Source: Enterobacter sp. R4-368
Lineage (GTDB): Bacteria; Pseudomonadota; Gammaproteobacteria; Enterobacterales; Enterobacteriaceae
Assembly (NCBI RefSeq): GCF_000410515.1
Contig: NC_021500.1
Location: 4,526,001-4,590,000, forward strand
Reading direction: 5' to 3'
DNA: 64,000 bases
The notes under the pieces were generated by a model. That model was not told the origin of the DNA. It was given only the letters and a program-made list of their open reading frames with translations, and did no database searches. The position numbers and the translations under genes are program-made. Shown piece after piece: positions 40,007-49,260 of this stretch (position 1 is the first letter of the stretch; every line of letters begins with the position of its first letter).

Positions 40007-40058
40007 GTTGAGCGAAACGGGAAGCCGATTTGTACAATCGGCTGTAAATCCCTTCTTT

Positions 40059-40535
40059 TTAGCTAAAAAGGGCAGTAATTGAGGCGCTGGAAAGCGTATG
40101 GAAATGGACGTTAAAACCGACCATCGCGCCGCTGGCATTTTCATCGACCTCAATGCGCTCTACGTCCAGGGCATAGACGGTAAAGATATAATGGTGCGTT
40201 TCGCCTTTCGGCGGTGCGGCACCGCCGTAACCGGCTTTGCCAAAATCGGTGCGTGTCTGCACCGCGCCATCCGGTAATGGCGCCAGACCGGAACCGGCGC
40301 CTTGCGGCAGCACGCGTGTATCAGCGGGAAGGTTCGCTACCACCCAGTGCCACCAGCCGGAGCCGGTTGGTGCATCCGGATCGTAGCAGGTCACAACAAA
40401 ACTTTTGGTGCCGGCAGGAACCTCATCCCACGCCAGATGCGGGGAGATATTGTCGCCGTCGTAGCCCATACCGTTGAACACCTGGCGATGCGGCAGCTTT
40501 TCGCCGTCGCGTAAATCATGGCTGACCAACTTCAT
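40059..40535 (-). CDS. ybhB: YbhB/YbcL-type Raf kinase inhibitor-like protein
   Basis: A 158-residue protein of the phosphatidylethanolamine-binding (PEBP) family. The ligand-pocket motifs YDPDAPTGSGWWHWVV and GGAAPPKGETHHY are present. The start MKLVSHDLRDGEKLP fits E. coli YbhB. No signal peptide, so cytoplasmic. Biological role unknown. Confidence 0.94.
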   Translation of the reverse strand: MKLVSHDLRDGEKLPHRQVFNGMGYDGDNISPHLAWDEVPAGTKSFVVTCYDPDAPTGSGWWHWVVANLPADTRVLPQGAGSGLAPLPDGAVQTRTDFGKAGYGGAAPPKGETHHYIFTVYALDVERIEVDENASGAMVGFNVHFHTLSSASITALFS

Positions 40536-40593
40536 ATGCACTCCTTCTGCTTTTCATGCGTGCCGGGAAGTGTAGCCGATCCCCGGCAAAACC

Positions 40594-41880
40594 TCAGGCA
40601 AAAAGGTCATCGCGCAGCACGGCGGCATTGACGGCGCGGGTCAGACGCGAGAGCTGCTCCGGGGTGATGATATAGGGCGGCATCAGGTAGATAAGCCGGC
40701 CAAACGGGCGTACCCACACGCCTTGTTCAACAAAGAAGCGTTGTAGCGCCGCCATATTAACTGGCGAACGGGTTTCCACCACGCCGATGGCTCCCAGCAC
40801 GCGCACATCGGCGACATTGGCCGCTTCGCGCGCGGGTGCCAGCTCCGCGTTTAACTGCGCTTCAATCGCCGACACCTGAGCTTGCCATGCACCTTGTTGC
40901 AATATGGTCAGGCTGGCGTTGGCTGCCGCGCAGGCCAGCGGGTTGCCCATAAACGTTGGCCCGTGCATAAAGCAGCCTGCTTCGCCGTTGCTGATGGTCT
41001 CTGCCACGTTGCGCGTGGTGAGCGTTGCCGAAAGCGTCATTGTGCCGCCGGTCAGCGCTTTGCCAAGACACAGAATGTCCGGGGCGATCCCGGCATGTTC
41101 GCAGGCAAACAGCTTGCCGGTGCGACCAAAACCGGTGGCGATTTCATCGGCAATCAACAGAATGCCTTCCCGGTCGCACATCCTGCGCACTCGCTTAAGC
41201 CACTCCGGGTGATAGATACGCATGCCGCCCGCGCCCTGAACAATAGGTTCGAGGATCACTGCTGCTATTTCGTGGCGATGCGCCGCCATCAGGCGTGCGA
41301 AGGCCACCATGTCACGCTCGTCCCATTCGCCGTCAAAGCGGCTTTGCGGCGCGGGCGCAAACAGGTTTTCCGGCAAATAGCCTTTCCACAGGCTGTGCAT
41401 GGAGTTATCCGGATCGCAGACCGACATCGCGCCAAACGTGTCGCCGTGATAGCCGTTACGGAAGGTGAGAAAACGCTGTCGCGGCTCGCCTTTCGCCTGC
41501 CAGTATTGCAGCGCCATCTTCATTGCCACTTCCACCGCCACGGAGCCGGAATCGGCCAGAAAGACGCACTCCAGCGCTTCCGGCGTCATCGCCACCAGCT
41601 TGCGGCACAGGTCAATCGCTGGCGGGTGAGTGATGCCGCCAAACATCACATGGGATACCGCATCGATTTGCGCTTTCATCGCTGCGTTAATTACCGGGTG
41701 CCCGTAGCCGTGAATTGCCGCCCACCAGGAGGACATGCCGTCAATCAGATGTTCGCCGCTGCTGAGTATCAGCTCGCAACCCTGTGCAGACTGTACCGGG
41801 TAAACCGGCAGCGGGGAGGTCATGGAGGTGTAAGGGTGCCAGATATGTCGCGTGTCAAAGGCGAGATCGTCCAGGGTCAT
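40594..41880 (-). CDS. bioA: Adenosylmethionine-8-amino-7-oxononanoate aminotransferase
   Basis: A PLP-dependent aminotransferase that makes 7,8-diaminopelargonate in biotin synthesis, using S-adenosylmethionine as amino donor. It has 428 residues (E. coli 429). The PLP lysine lies in LGKALTGG, and [13 protein letters not shown] holds the PLP-contacting Asp. Start [14 protein letters not shown]. Divergent from bioB across the bio operator. Confidence 0.98.
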   Translation of the reverse strand: MTLDDLAFDTRHIWHPYTSMTSPLPVYPVQSAQGCELILSSGEHLIDGMSSWWAAIHGYGHPVINAAMKAQIDAVSHVMFGGITHPPAIDLCRKLVAMTPEALECVFLADSGSVAVEVAMKMALQYWQAKGEPRQRFLTFRNGYHGDTFGAMSVCDPDNSMHSLWKGYLPENLFAPAPQSRFDGEWDERDMVAFARLMAAHRHEIAAVILEPIVQGAGGMRIYHPEWLKRVRRMCDREGILLIADEIATGFGRTGKLFACEHAGIAPDILCLGKALTGGTMTLSATLTTRNVAETISNGEAGCFMHGPTFMGNPLACAAANASLTILQQGAWQAQVSAIEAQLNAELAPAREAANVADVRVLGAIGVVETRSPVNMAALQRFFVEQGVWVRPFGRLIYLMPPYIITPEQLSRLTRAVNAAVLRDDLFA

Positions 41881-41884
41881 AATC

Positions 41885-41924
41885 GACTTGTAAACCAAAT
41901 TAAAAAGTTTTAGGTTTACGAGTC
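41885..41924. promoter_or_regulatory. bio operator (BirA site) between bioA and bioB
   Basis: A 40-base imperfect palindrome with arms GACTTGTAAACCAAA and, on the other strand, GACTCGTAAACCTAA. It matches the E. coli bio operator, where two biotinyl-AMP-bound BirA molecules repress both divergent promoters. Confidence 0.9.
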
Positions 41925-41966
41925 TACACCGAATAACGATTTTACAACACCCTTTGGAGATGCCCG

Positions 41967-43007
41967 ATGGCTCACCACGCACGCTGGACAATGTCGCAAG
42001 TGACCGCGCTATTTGAAAAACCCCTCCTTGAACTGCTGTTTGAAGCGCAGCAGGTTCACCGCCAGCATTTCGATCCGCGCCAGGTTCAGGTCAGCACCTT
42101 GCTGTCGATTAAAACCGGTGCCTGCCCGGAAGATTGCAAATACTGCCCGCAGAGCGCGCGGTATAAAACCGGGCTGGAGTCCGAACGGTTAATGGAAGTT
42201 GAACAGGTGCTGGAATCCGCCCGCCAGGCGAAACGCGCGGGATCGACGCGTTTCTGCATGGGCGCGGCGTGGAAAAACCCGCACGATCGCGATATGCCCT
42301 ACCTCGAAAAAATGGTCGAAGGGGTAAAAGCGCTGGGGCTGGAAGCCTGCATGACGCTCGGCACGCTCAACGAAAATCAGGCGCAACGCCTGGCTTCAGC
42401 GGGTCTGGATTACTACAACCACAACCTTGATACCTCGCCGGAGTTTTACGGCAATATCATCACCACGCGCACCTATCAGGAGCGCCTCGATACGCTGGAT
42501 AAAGTGCGCGACGCGGGCATCAAAGTTTGCTCCGGCGGCATTGTTGGTCTTGGTGAAACGGTCAACGATCGCGCCGGTCTGTTATTGCAACTGGCGAACC
42601 TGCCAACACCGCCGGAAAGCGTGCCGATCAATATGCTGGTCAAAGTAAAAGGGACGCCGCTGGCGGATAACGAGGATGTCGACGCCTTTGACTTTATCCG
42701 CACCATTGCGGTTGCGCGCATCATGATGCCGACTTCGCATGTGCGTCTTTCTGCCGGACGCGAGCAGATGAACGAGCAGACTCAGGCGATGTGCTTTATG
42801 GCCGGGGCGAACTCCATTTTCTACGGCTGCAAACTGCTTACCACGCCGAACCCGGAAGAGGATAAAGATCTGCAACTGTTCCGTAAGCTCGGCCTGAACC
42901 CGCAGCATACGGCGGTGCTGAACGGCGACAACGAGCAACAGCAGCAGCTTGAGCAACAGTTGTTACACGCCGATACCGACCAGTATTACAACGCGGCAGC
43001 CGTATGA
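41967..43007 (+). CDS. bioB: Biotin synthase
   Basis: A radical SAM enzyme that inserts sulfur into dethiobiotin. It has 346 residues, as in E. coli. The CxxxCxxC cluster motif [10 protein letters not shown] is present, as are [11 protein letters not shown] and the Arg in RLSAGREQM that binds the auxiliary 2Fe-2S cluster. Four bases overlap with bioF (ATGA). Confidence 0.99.
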   Translation: MAHHARWTMSQVTALFEKPLLELLFEAQQVHRQHFDPRQVQVSTLLSIKTGACPEDCKYCPQSARYKTGLESERLMEVEQVLESARQAKRAGSTRFCMGAAWKNPHDRDMPYLEKMVEGVKALGLEACMTLGTLNENQAQRLASAGLDYYNHNLDTSPEFYGNIITTRTYQERLDTLDKVRDAGIKVCSGGIVGLGETVNDRAGLLLQLANLPTPPESVPINMLVKVKGTPLADNEDVDAFDFIRTIAVARIMMPTSHVRLSAGREQMNEQTQAMCFMAGANSIFYGCKLLTTPNPEEDKDLQLFRKLGLNPQHTAVLNGDNEQQQQLEQQLLHADTDQYYNAAAV

Positions 43008-44158
43008 GCTGGCAACAGCGTATTGATGCCGCTCTGGATGAGCGTCGCGCGGCAGATGCGCTGCGCACAAGGCGTGCCGTCTCGCAGGGCGCGGGGCGCT
43101 GGCTCACACTTGGCGAGCAGCGCTTTTGCAACTTCTCCAGTAATGATTACCTCGGTTTAAGCCAACATCCTGCCGTGATCCGCGCCTGGCAACAGGGCGC
43201 GGAACGTTATGGCGTGGGTAGCGGTGGCTCCGGTCATGTCAGCGGCTACACCACCGCGCACCGGGAACTGGAGGAGGCGCTGGCCGACTGGCTTGGTTAC
43301 TCGCGCGCGTTGCTGTTTATCTCTGGTTTTGCCGCTAATCAGGCGGTCATTGCTGCGCTGACGGGCAAAGAGGACAGGATTGTCGCTGACAAATTAAGCC
43401 ACGCATCACTGCTGGAAGCCGCCAGCCACAGCCCGGCGCAGCTGCGGCGTTTCGCGCATAACGATATCGGGCAACTGACCACGCTGCTGGCAAAACCGCT
43501 TGCCGGGCAGCAACTGGTGGTGACCGAGGGCGTCTTCAGCATGGATGGCGACAGCGCACCGCTGGTGGCGGTTGCTGATGCCACGCGGGAAGCGCGGGCC
43601 TGGTTGATGGTGGATGATGCCCACGGCATTGGCGTGGTGGGCGAGCAGGGGCGCGGCAGTTGTCACCTGCAGGGCATCAAGCCGCACGTGCTGGTGGTGA
43701 CCTTCGGCAAAGGCTTTGGCGTCAGTGGTGCGGCGGTGTTGTGCAGTGACACGGTGGCGGATTACCTGCTGCAATTTGCCCGCCACCTGATTTACAGCAC
43801 CTCGATGCCCCCCGCACAGGCGGTGGCGCTTGGCGCGGCATTGCAGGTTATTCGTAGCGACGAGGGGAATGCGCGGCGTGAAAAACTGGCGGCGCTAATT
43901 GCCCATTTTCGTCACAGTGTGGCACATGAATCCGTCACGATGACGGATTCCACCAGCGCAATCCAGCCACTGATTGTGGGTGAAAATCGCCGCGCATTGC
44001 GGCTGGCTGAACGCTTGCGTCAGCGCGGCTGTTGGGTGACAGCGATTCGCCCGCCCACCGTACCGCCGGGTACGGCGCGGTTACGCCTGACGCTGACAGC
44101 AGAGCACCAGTTCGATGATATCGACCGTTTGCTGGAGGCTTTGCATGACGGTGAATAA
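43004..44158 (+). CDS. bioF: 8-amino-7-oxononanoate synthase
   Basis: A PLP-dependent enzyme that condenses pimeloyl-ACP (or -CoA) with alanine. It has 384 residues, as in E. coli. The PLP lysine lies in [15 protein letters not shown], and the family motif [11 protein letters not shown] near the N-terminus. The 3' end overlaps bioC by 14 bases. Confidence 0.98.
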   Translation: MSWQQRIDAALDERRAADALRTRRAVSQGAGRWLTLGEQRFCNFSSNDYLGLSQHPAVIRAWQQGAERYGVGSGGSGHVSGYTTAHRELEEALADWLGYSRALLFISGFAANQAVIAALTGKEDRIVADKLSHASLLEAASHSPAQLRRFAHNDIGQLTTLLAKPLAGQQLVVTEGVFSMDGDSAPLVAVADATREARAWLMVDDAHGIGVVGEQGRGSCHLQGIKPHVLVVTFGKGFGVSGAAVLCSDTVADYLLQFARHLIYSTSMPPAQAVALGAALQVIRSDEGNARREKLAALIAHFRHSVAHESVTMTDSTSAIQPLIVGENRRALRLAERLRQRGCWVTAIRPPTVPPGTARLRLTLTAEHQFDDIDRLLEALHDGE

Positions 44159-44894
44159 ACAGGCGGTCGCCGCTGCTTTTGGCCGCGCGGCGCACAGTTA
44201 CACTCAGCACGACGAATTGCAGCGCCGGAGCGCCGCTCTGCTGTTATCTAAGTTGGGCGCTGTCACGCCTGCTCAGGTGCTGGACGCCGGTTGTGGACCC
44301 GGCGCAATGAGCCGCTACTGGCGCGGGCAGGGCGGTGAGGTAACGGCGTTGGATCTCTCGGCGAATATGCTCGATGAGGCGCGCCGTCAGCACAGCGCGC
44401 AGCGCTATGTCAGAGGCGATATTGAAGCCATGCCGCTGGCGGATGCGCAATTTTCACTGGTCTGGAGCAACCTGGCGGTGCAGTGGTGTGATGATTTGCG
44501 CCAGGCTGTCGGGGAGTTGTATCGCGTGACTCAACCCGGCGGTTGTGTTGCTTTTACGACACTGGTCGCGGCATCACTGCCGGAGCTGAACCAGGCGTGG
44601 CGCGCGATTGACGACCATCCGCACGCCAACCGTTTTTTAACCTTGCCAGCCATCGGGCAGGCTTTGCGTGGCTGGCGGCTGCGCAGTGGCGTCGAGACGA
44701 TAACCTTGCACTTTGACGATGCCACTGCGGCGCTGCGTTCGCTAAAAGGTATTGGCGCAACACATTTACACGCGGGCAGGCAGCAGGGGCTGACACGCGG
44801 CAAACTACAACGCTTGCAGCTGGCCTGGCCGCAACAGCAGGGCAAATGCCCGCTGACTTACCATCTTTTTTGGGGAGTGATCGCCCGTGATTGA
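44145..44894 (+). CDS. bioC: Malonyl-ACP O-methyltransferase
   Basis: Methylates malonyl-ACP to start pimelate assembly on the fatty-acid machinery. It has 249 residues (E. coli 251). The SAM-binding motif LDAGCGPG is present. I chose ATG 44145 ([16 protein letters not shown]), which overlaps the bioF 3' end and fits the family N-terminus. Confidence 0.96.
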   Translation: MTVNKQAVAAAFGRAAHSYTQHDELQRRSAALLLSKLGAVTPAQVLDAGCGPGAMSRYWRGQGGEVTALDLSANMLDEARRQHSAQRYVRGDIEAMPLADAQFSLVWSNLAVQWCDDLRQAVGELYRVTQPGGCVAFTTLVAASLPELNQAWRAIDDHPHANRFLTLPAIGQALRGWRLRSGVETITLHFDDATAALRSLKGIGATHLHAGRQQGLTRGKLQRLQLAWPQQQGKCPLTYHLFWGVIARD

Positions 44895-45609
44895 ACGCTA
44901 TTTTGTGACCGGTACGGATACGGAAGTCGGGAAAACTGTCGCCAGCTGCGCGCTTTTGCAGGCGGCAAATCTGCGTGGTTTACGCAGCGCGGGTTATAAA
45001 CCGGTGGCTTCCGGGAGTGAGATGACCGCAGACGGGTTACGCAACAGCGATGCGCTGGCGCTGCAACACCACAGCAGCCTGCCGATGGCGTATAAGACCG
45101 TCAATCCGTATACCTTCGCAGAACCCACATCACCGCATATTGTGAGTGCCGATGTGGGTGAACCCATTGATGCGCAGGTGATGTCCGCCGGGCTGCGCGC
45201 GCTGGAAACACAGGCGGAGTGGCTATTGGTGGAAGGGGCGGGAGGCTGGTTTACGCCGCTTTCAGAGACGCTCACTTTCGCCGACTGGGTGGTGCAGGAG
45301 CAGTTGCCGGTGATTCTGGTCGTTGGCGTAAAACTTGGCTGTATCAACCATGCCATGTTAACCGCACAAGCGGTGCGTCAGGCGGGGTTACGGCTGGCGG
45401 GCTGGATTGCTAACGATGTGGTGCAGCCGGGTAGGCGACACCCGGAGTATCTGGCAACGCTTCGGCGCGTGATGCAGGCTCCGCTGATTGGCGAAATTCC
45501 CTGGTTTGCCCACGCACCGGAAAAAGAAAAAACGGGTCATTATCTTGATCTCAGTGTCCTGACTCCGGTGTCATCCACTTTGAGAGCAGTGGATCATCAA
45601 GCAGTTTAA
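44887..45609 (+). CDS. bioD: Dethiobiotin synthetase
   Basis: An ATP-dependent carboxylase that closes the ureido ring of dethiobiotin. It has 240 residues against 225 in E. coli. The P-loop GTDTEVGKT and [11 protein letters not shown] are conserved. The start is a GTG ([13 protein letters not shown]) overlapping the end of bioC. The extra residues form a C-terminal tail ([18 protein letters not shown]), and its codons overlap the 3' end of the ATPase gene on the other strand by 59 bases. Confidence 0.95.
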   Translation: MIERYFVTGTDTEVGKTVASCALLQAANLRGLRSAGYKPVASGSEMTADGLRNSDALALQHHSSLPMAYKTVNPYTFAEPTSPHIVSADVGEPIDAQVMSAGLRALETQAEWLLVEGAGGWFTPLSETLTFADWVVQEQLPVILVVGVKLGCINHAMLTAQAVRQAGLRLAGWIANDVVQPGRRHPEYLATLRRVMQAPLIGEIPWFAHAPEKEKTGHYLDLSVLTPVSSTLRAVDHQAV

Positions 45610-46273
45610 CGTCGCCCTGCGCGACATTGCGCCCGCGGTGCAGCAGGCAGAAACGGTCGGCGACCCGGCGAATAAATGATAAGTGCTGTTCAGCCAGCAA
45701 AATGGTCATGCCAAACTCCTGGTTGAGCCGCACGATCAAATTGCCCAGTTTATGAATAAAAGCCTGCCCAAGACCGCGCGTTGGCTCATCCAGGATCAAC
45801 AGCCGTGGGTGCGTAACCAGCGCCCGCGCCATCGCCAGTTGTTGCTGGTTATCTTCTGACAACTCCGCGCCACGTACCTGGCGAAGCTCATACAGTTCAG
45901 GGAACAAATCGTAAATATCCCGCCGCACTGCGCTGCCCGGTTCACTGCCGGCGCGCATCGCGACATGCAGATTTTCCTCAATGGTGAGTTGCGAAAAAAT
46001 CCGCCTGTCCTGCGGCACATAGCTGATGCCGATGGCGCTGCGGTGTTCGGCTTGCAAAGAGAGCAAGTCGCGCGGCGGTGCGCCCGCTTCCTGCCAAATC
46101 ATGCTGCCGCTTTCAATGGGTAAATAGCCGGTGATGCAATTCACCAGTGTCGTCTTGCCCATGCCTGGCAACCCAATAACTGATGTGCAGACCCCGGGGG
46201 ATAAATCGAGGTCGACATTCCACAATGTATGCTGATTACCGTAATACTGGTTTACTGCCCGTAAGCTCAACAT
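45551..46273 (-). CDS. Orphan UrtE-like ABC transporter ATP-binding protein
   Basis: A 240-residue ABC ATPase most like UrtE, the urea-import ATPase of the branched-chain amino-acid type (start MLSLRAVNQYYGNQHTLWNV after AAGGAGCGGACA). Walker A GLPGMGKTT, Q loop YVPQDRRIF, Walker B LLILDEPTRGLG and switch His in AEQHL are intact. The ABC signature, however, reads LSEDNQQQ instead of LSGGQ, so the conserved glycines are lost. No permease or binding protein gene is nearby. The 3' end overlaps bioD on the other strand. E. coli has no gene here. Confidence 0.85.
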   Translation of the reverse strand: MLSLRAVNQYYGNQHTLWNVDLDLSPGVCTSVIGLPGMGKTTLVNCITGYLPIESGSMIWQEAGAPPRDLLSLQAEHRSAIGISYVPQDRRIFSQLTIEENLHVAMRAGSEPGSAVRRDIYDLFPELYELRQVRGAELSEDNQQQLAMARALVTHPRLLILDEPTRGLGQAFIHKLGNLIVRLNQEFGMTILLAEQHLSFIRRVADRFCLLHRGRNVAQGDVKLLDDPLLSKWMTPESGH

Positions 46274-46605
46274 TGTCCGCTCCTTGTTTCGGCTCTGATG
46301 ACTTTGATGATTCTGCAAAAGGCTTGCCAGAACATAAAAAAGGCTTTTTTTTCGGATGCCGCTGAGAAAAGTGGCTTTTAAAACGTGAGGAGGGAAGAAG
46401 CCAGGTAAAAATTCTGCACTTTGCCAGTGCTTGCAGTGTTGAGTTGTGGTGCAGCAATGGCTGGATCTGTGAGAACGATCTCATGCGGATCCTGCGTTTC
46501 GTTTGCCGATAATTATCAAAAAGAAAAGATAAAAAATTTTTAGCGGCGCCCGCCTGGGACAAAATGGGATTTGGCGGGAAGGCGAGGTATCCGGCCTGGC
46601 GGCAG

Positions 46606-46628
46606 TTATCCACTATTCCTGTGGATAA
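46606..46628. promoter_or_regulatory. Pair of DnaA boxes
   Basis: TTATCCACT (46606-46614) and, inverted five bases later, TGTGGATAA (46620-46628), whose complement TTATCCACA is the perfect DnaA box. DnaA boxes upstream of uvrB have been described in E. coli. Confidence 0.65.
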
Positions 46629-46931
46629 CCTTGTGTATTAGAGTTAGAAAACATGCGGCAAGCGAGAGAGGACGCGGGTTGCGCCTGAATTGGTGTTAAA
46701 CACGTCTTTTTAAGATTATTTTTAATAATCAAAAGGTTATATAAAAGCAATGCCTGTAAGAAAAGTGTCACCCGCTGCCACAAAACTTTCAAAGGCTCGC
46801 TTGACAAATGTTAAAAGAGGAAAAATTTTGGGGATAACCTGAAAGGGTTAGTGTTTTATCTTGTCCGCGCTGAAATTTGAGGGGAGAAGCGGTGCCCTAA
46901 CGGGGAGTAGTACAGATTGCCTGTTTCGCTA

Positions 46932-46947
46932 CTGTTTTTTCATCCAG
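46932..46947. promoter_or_regulatory. LexA-type site before uvrB
   Basis: CTGTTTTTTCATCCAG, nearly the same as the LexA site of the E. coli uvrB promoter, 78 bases before the start codon. It would place uvrB in the SOS regulon. Confidence 0.75.
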
Positions 46948-47025
46948 TGTTATTTATTGGCAAAAGTGAACAGGGTGAGTAAAATGTGTTACCTGCCCGC
47001 TCATTCCTTCATCAGGTAGCCGTTC

Positions 47026-49047
47026 ATGAGTAAACCGTTCAAACTGAATTCCGCTTTTCGTCCTTCCGGCGATCAGCCTGAAGCTATCCGCCGCCTCAAG
47101 GAAGGTCTGGAAGACGGCCTGGCGCACCAGACGCTGCTCGGGGTGACGGGTTCAGGGAAGACATTCACCGTCGCCAATGTGATTGCCGATCTCCAGCGCC
47201 CGACAATGGTGTTGGCACCGAACAAAACGCTGGCCGCGCAGCTGTATGGTGAAATGAAAGAGTTCTTCCCGGAGAACGCGGTCGAGTATTTCGTCTCTTA
47301 CTACGACTACTACCAGCCGGAAGCGTATGTGCCAAGTTCTGACACTTTTATCGAAAAAGATGCCTCGGTGAACGAGCATATCGAGCAGATGCGTCTGTCA
47401 GCGACGAAGGCGCTGCTGGAGCGTCGCGATGTGATTGTGGTGGCCTCTGTTTCCGCCATCTACGGTCTGGGCGATCCGGATCTCTACCTGAAAATGATGC
47501 TGCATCTGACTAAGGGCATGATCATCGATCAACGCGCGATCCTGCGTCGTCTGGCGGAGCTGCAATATACCCGCAACGATCAGGCGTTCCAGCGCGGCAC
47601 TTTCCGCGTGCGCGGCGAAGTTATCGATGTCTTCCCGGCGGAATCTGACGATCTGGCGCTGCGTATCGAATTATTCGATGAAGAAGTTGAGCGCCTGTCG
47701 CTGTTCGATCCGCTGACCGGCCATATTGAGTCGGGCATCCAGCGCTTCACCATCTACCCAAAAACGCACTATGTGACGCCGCGCGAGCGGATCGTGCAGG
47801 CGATGGAGGAGATCAAAGTTGAACTGGCGGAACGTCGTAAGACGCTGCTGGAAAACAATAAACTGCTGGAAGAGCAGCGGCTCAGCCAGCGTACGCAGTT
47901 CGATCTGGAGATGATGAACGAGTTGGGCTACTGCTCGGGGATTGAAAACTACTCGCGCTATCTTTCCGGGCGCGGGCCGGGCGAGCCGCCGCCGACGCTG
48001 TTCGACTACCTGCCAGCCGATGGTCTGCTGGTAATCGATGAATCCCACGTGACCATTCCGCAGATCGGCGGGATGTATCGCGGCGACCGCGCGCGTAAAG
48101 AGACGCTGGTGGAGTACGGTTTCCGCCTGCCGTCGGCGCTGGATAACCGACCGTTAAAATTTGAAGAGTTTGAAGCGCTGGCACCGCAGTCAATTTATGT
48201 TTCGGCGACGCCGGGCAATTACGAGCTGGAGAAATCGGGCAGCGAAGTGATTGATCAGGTGGTGCGCCCGACGGGGCTGCTCGATCCGGTAATTGAAGTG
48301 CGTCCGGTGGCGACTCAGGTGGACGATTTGCTCTCTGAAATTCGCCAGCGCGCCGCGATTAACGAACGTGTTCTGGTGACGACGCTGACCAAACGCATGG
48401 CGGAAGATCTCACCGAATATCTGGAAGAGCATGGCGAGCGGGTGCGTTATCTGCACTCGGATATCGACACCGTTGAACGTATGGAGATTATCCGCGATTT
48501 GCGCCTTGGCGAGTTCGATGTGCTGGTCGGCATCAACTTGCTGCGTGAGGGGCTGGATATGCCGGAAGTCTCGCTGGTGGCGATTCTGGATGCCGACAAA
48601 GAGGGCTTCCTGCGTTCTGAGCGCTCACTTATCCAGACGATTGGCCGTGCCGCACGTAACATCAACGGTAAAGCGATTCTGTATGGCGACAAGATCACAC
48701 CGTCGATGGCGAAAGCGATTGGCGAAACCGAGCGTCGTCGTGAGAAACAGCAGCGCTATAACGAAGAACACGGTATTACGCCACAGGGGCTGAACAAGAA
48801 AGTGGTGGATATTCTGGCGCTTGGCGAAGGGCTGGCGAAGACGCGTGCGAAAGGGCGTGGTAAAACGCGCACGCCTGCGCAGGTGGAAGCGGCTGAACTG
48901 GCGCTCTCGCCGAAAGCGCTGCAGCAGAAAATCCACGAACTGGAAGGTCAGATGATGCAGCATGCGCAAAATCTGGAGTTCGAAGAAGCGGCGAAAGTAC
49001 GCGACCAGTTGCACCAGTTACGCGATCTGTTTATTGCCGCATCCTGA
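47026..49047 (+). CDS. uvrB: Excinuclease ABC subunit B
   Basis: The damage-verification helicase of nucleotide excision repair, loaded by UvrA and joined by UvrC. It has 673 residues, as in E. coli. Walker [10 protein letters not shown] is near residue 40, the damage-probing beta-hairpin region [12 protein letters not shown] near 90-105, helicase motif [11 protein letters not shown], and the C-terminal UVR motif for UvrC binding ([13 protein letters not shown]). Confidence 0.99.
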   Translation: MSKPFKLNSAFRPSGDQPEAIRRLKEGLEDGLAHQTLLGVTGSGKTFTVANVIADLQRPTMVLAPNKTLAAQLYGEMKEFFPENAVEYFVSYYDYYQPEAYVPSSDTFIEKDASVNEHIEQMRLSATKALLERRDVIVVASVSAIYGLGDPDLYLKMMLHLTKGMIIDQRAILRRLAELQYTRNDQAFQRGTFRVRGEVIDVFPAESDDLALRIELFDEEVERLSLFDPLTGHIESGIQRFTIYPKTHYVTPRERIVQAMEEIKVELAERRKTLLENNKLLEEQRLSQRTQFDLEMMNELGYCSGIENYSRYLSGRGPGEPPPTLFDYLPADGLLVIDESHVTIPQIGGMYRGDRARKETLVEYGFRLPSALDNRPLKFEEFEALAPQSIYVSATPGNYELEKSGSEVIDQVVRPTGLLDPVIEVRPVATQVDDLLSEIRQRAAINERVLVTTLTKRMAEDLTEYLEEHGERVRYLHSDIDTVERMEIIRDLRLGEFDVLVGINLLREGLDMPEVSLVAILDADKEGFLRSERSLIQTIGRAARNINGKAILYGDKITPSMAKAIGETERRREKQQRYNEEHGITPQGLNKKVVDILALGEGLAKTRAKGRGKTRTPAQVEAAELALSPKALQQKIHELEGQMMQHAQNLEFEEAAKVRDQLHQLRDLFIAAS

Positions 49048-49085
49048 AATCCGTGCGATGACATGACAGCACAAAATAACAAAAA

Positions 49086-49107
49086 AGAGAGCCTGTCCGG
49101 GCTCTCT
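49086..49107 (-). terminator. Terminator of the eptA-basR-basS operon
   Basis: Stem AGAGAGCC / GGCTCTCT with a 6-base loop. On the minus strand it is followed by TTTTTT, so it terminates transcripts coming from basS. On the plus strand the T tract is weak (TTAATGTT), giving at best partial termination of uvrB. Its right edge overlaps the PmrA-type box at 49106. Confidence 0.85.
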
Positions 49108-49122
49108 TAATGTTGGCTTAAC
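49106..49122 (+). promoter_or_regulatory. PmrA-type box upstream of the PmrR-like ORF
   Basis: CTTAAT-GTTGG-CTTAAC: two hexamers of the PmrA (BasR) half-site type separated by exactly five bases, as in known PmrA boxes. It lies 45 bases before the small ORF. A clear -10 was not identified. Confidence 0.6.
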
Positions 49123-49166
49123 CTACGCCTGACACACTGCCCACCGGTATTCTGGAGGGCAATCTG

Positions 49167-49259
49167 ATGCAACAATTTAAGGTTCGTGAGTTTTTCGCTG
49201 TCGCTTTCACGCTGGCGTTAGTGATTGTTTTTGCCCGTCTGTGGGTGCTGACCTACTGA
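49167..49259 (+). CDS. pmrR: PmrR-like 30-residue membrane peptide
   Basis: A small ORF starting MQQFKVREFF, then a hydrophobic span (about 9-28), ending RLWVLTY. A strong GGAGG lies eight bases before the ATG. Salmonella and E. coli PmrR, the PmrA-induced inhibitor of the lipid A kinase LpxT, is about the same size, with a short polar start, one membrane span and a similar W..TY end. The PmrA-type box upstream and basR-basS next door support this. It faces basS, with one base between the two stop codons. Identity is inferred from layout and weak similarity. Confidence 0.65.
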   Translation: MQQFKVREFFAVAFTLALVIVFARLWVLTY

Positions 49260-49260
49260 T

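Larger units (their letters stand above)
46274..47025 (+). promoter_or_regulatory. uvrB upstream region, no gene
   Basis: 752 bases without a credible coding sequence; AT-rich in its second half. It holds a convergent pair of DnaA boxes (46606-46628), a third GGGGATAACC-type stretch near 46829-46839, and a LexA-type site (46932-46947). E. coli uvrB has a long multi-promoter leader with similar elements. Confidence 0.65.

Noticed and set aside
40882..41913. 343-codon plus-strand frame across bioA
   Set aside because: Antisense to bioA, crossing the bio operator; no family features.
46236..46613. 125-codon minus-strand frame between the orphan ATPase and uvrB
   Set aside because: No start signal, no hydrophobic or domain pattern, and it covers the DnaA boxes and promoter region.
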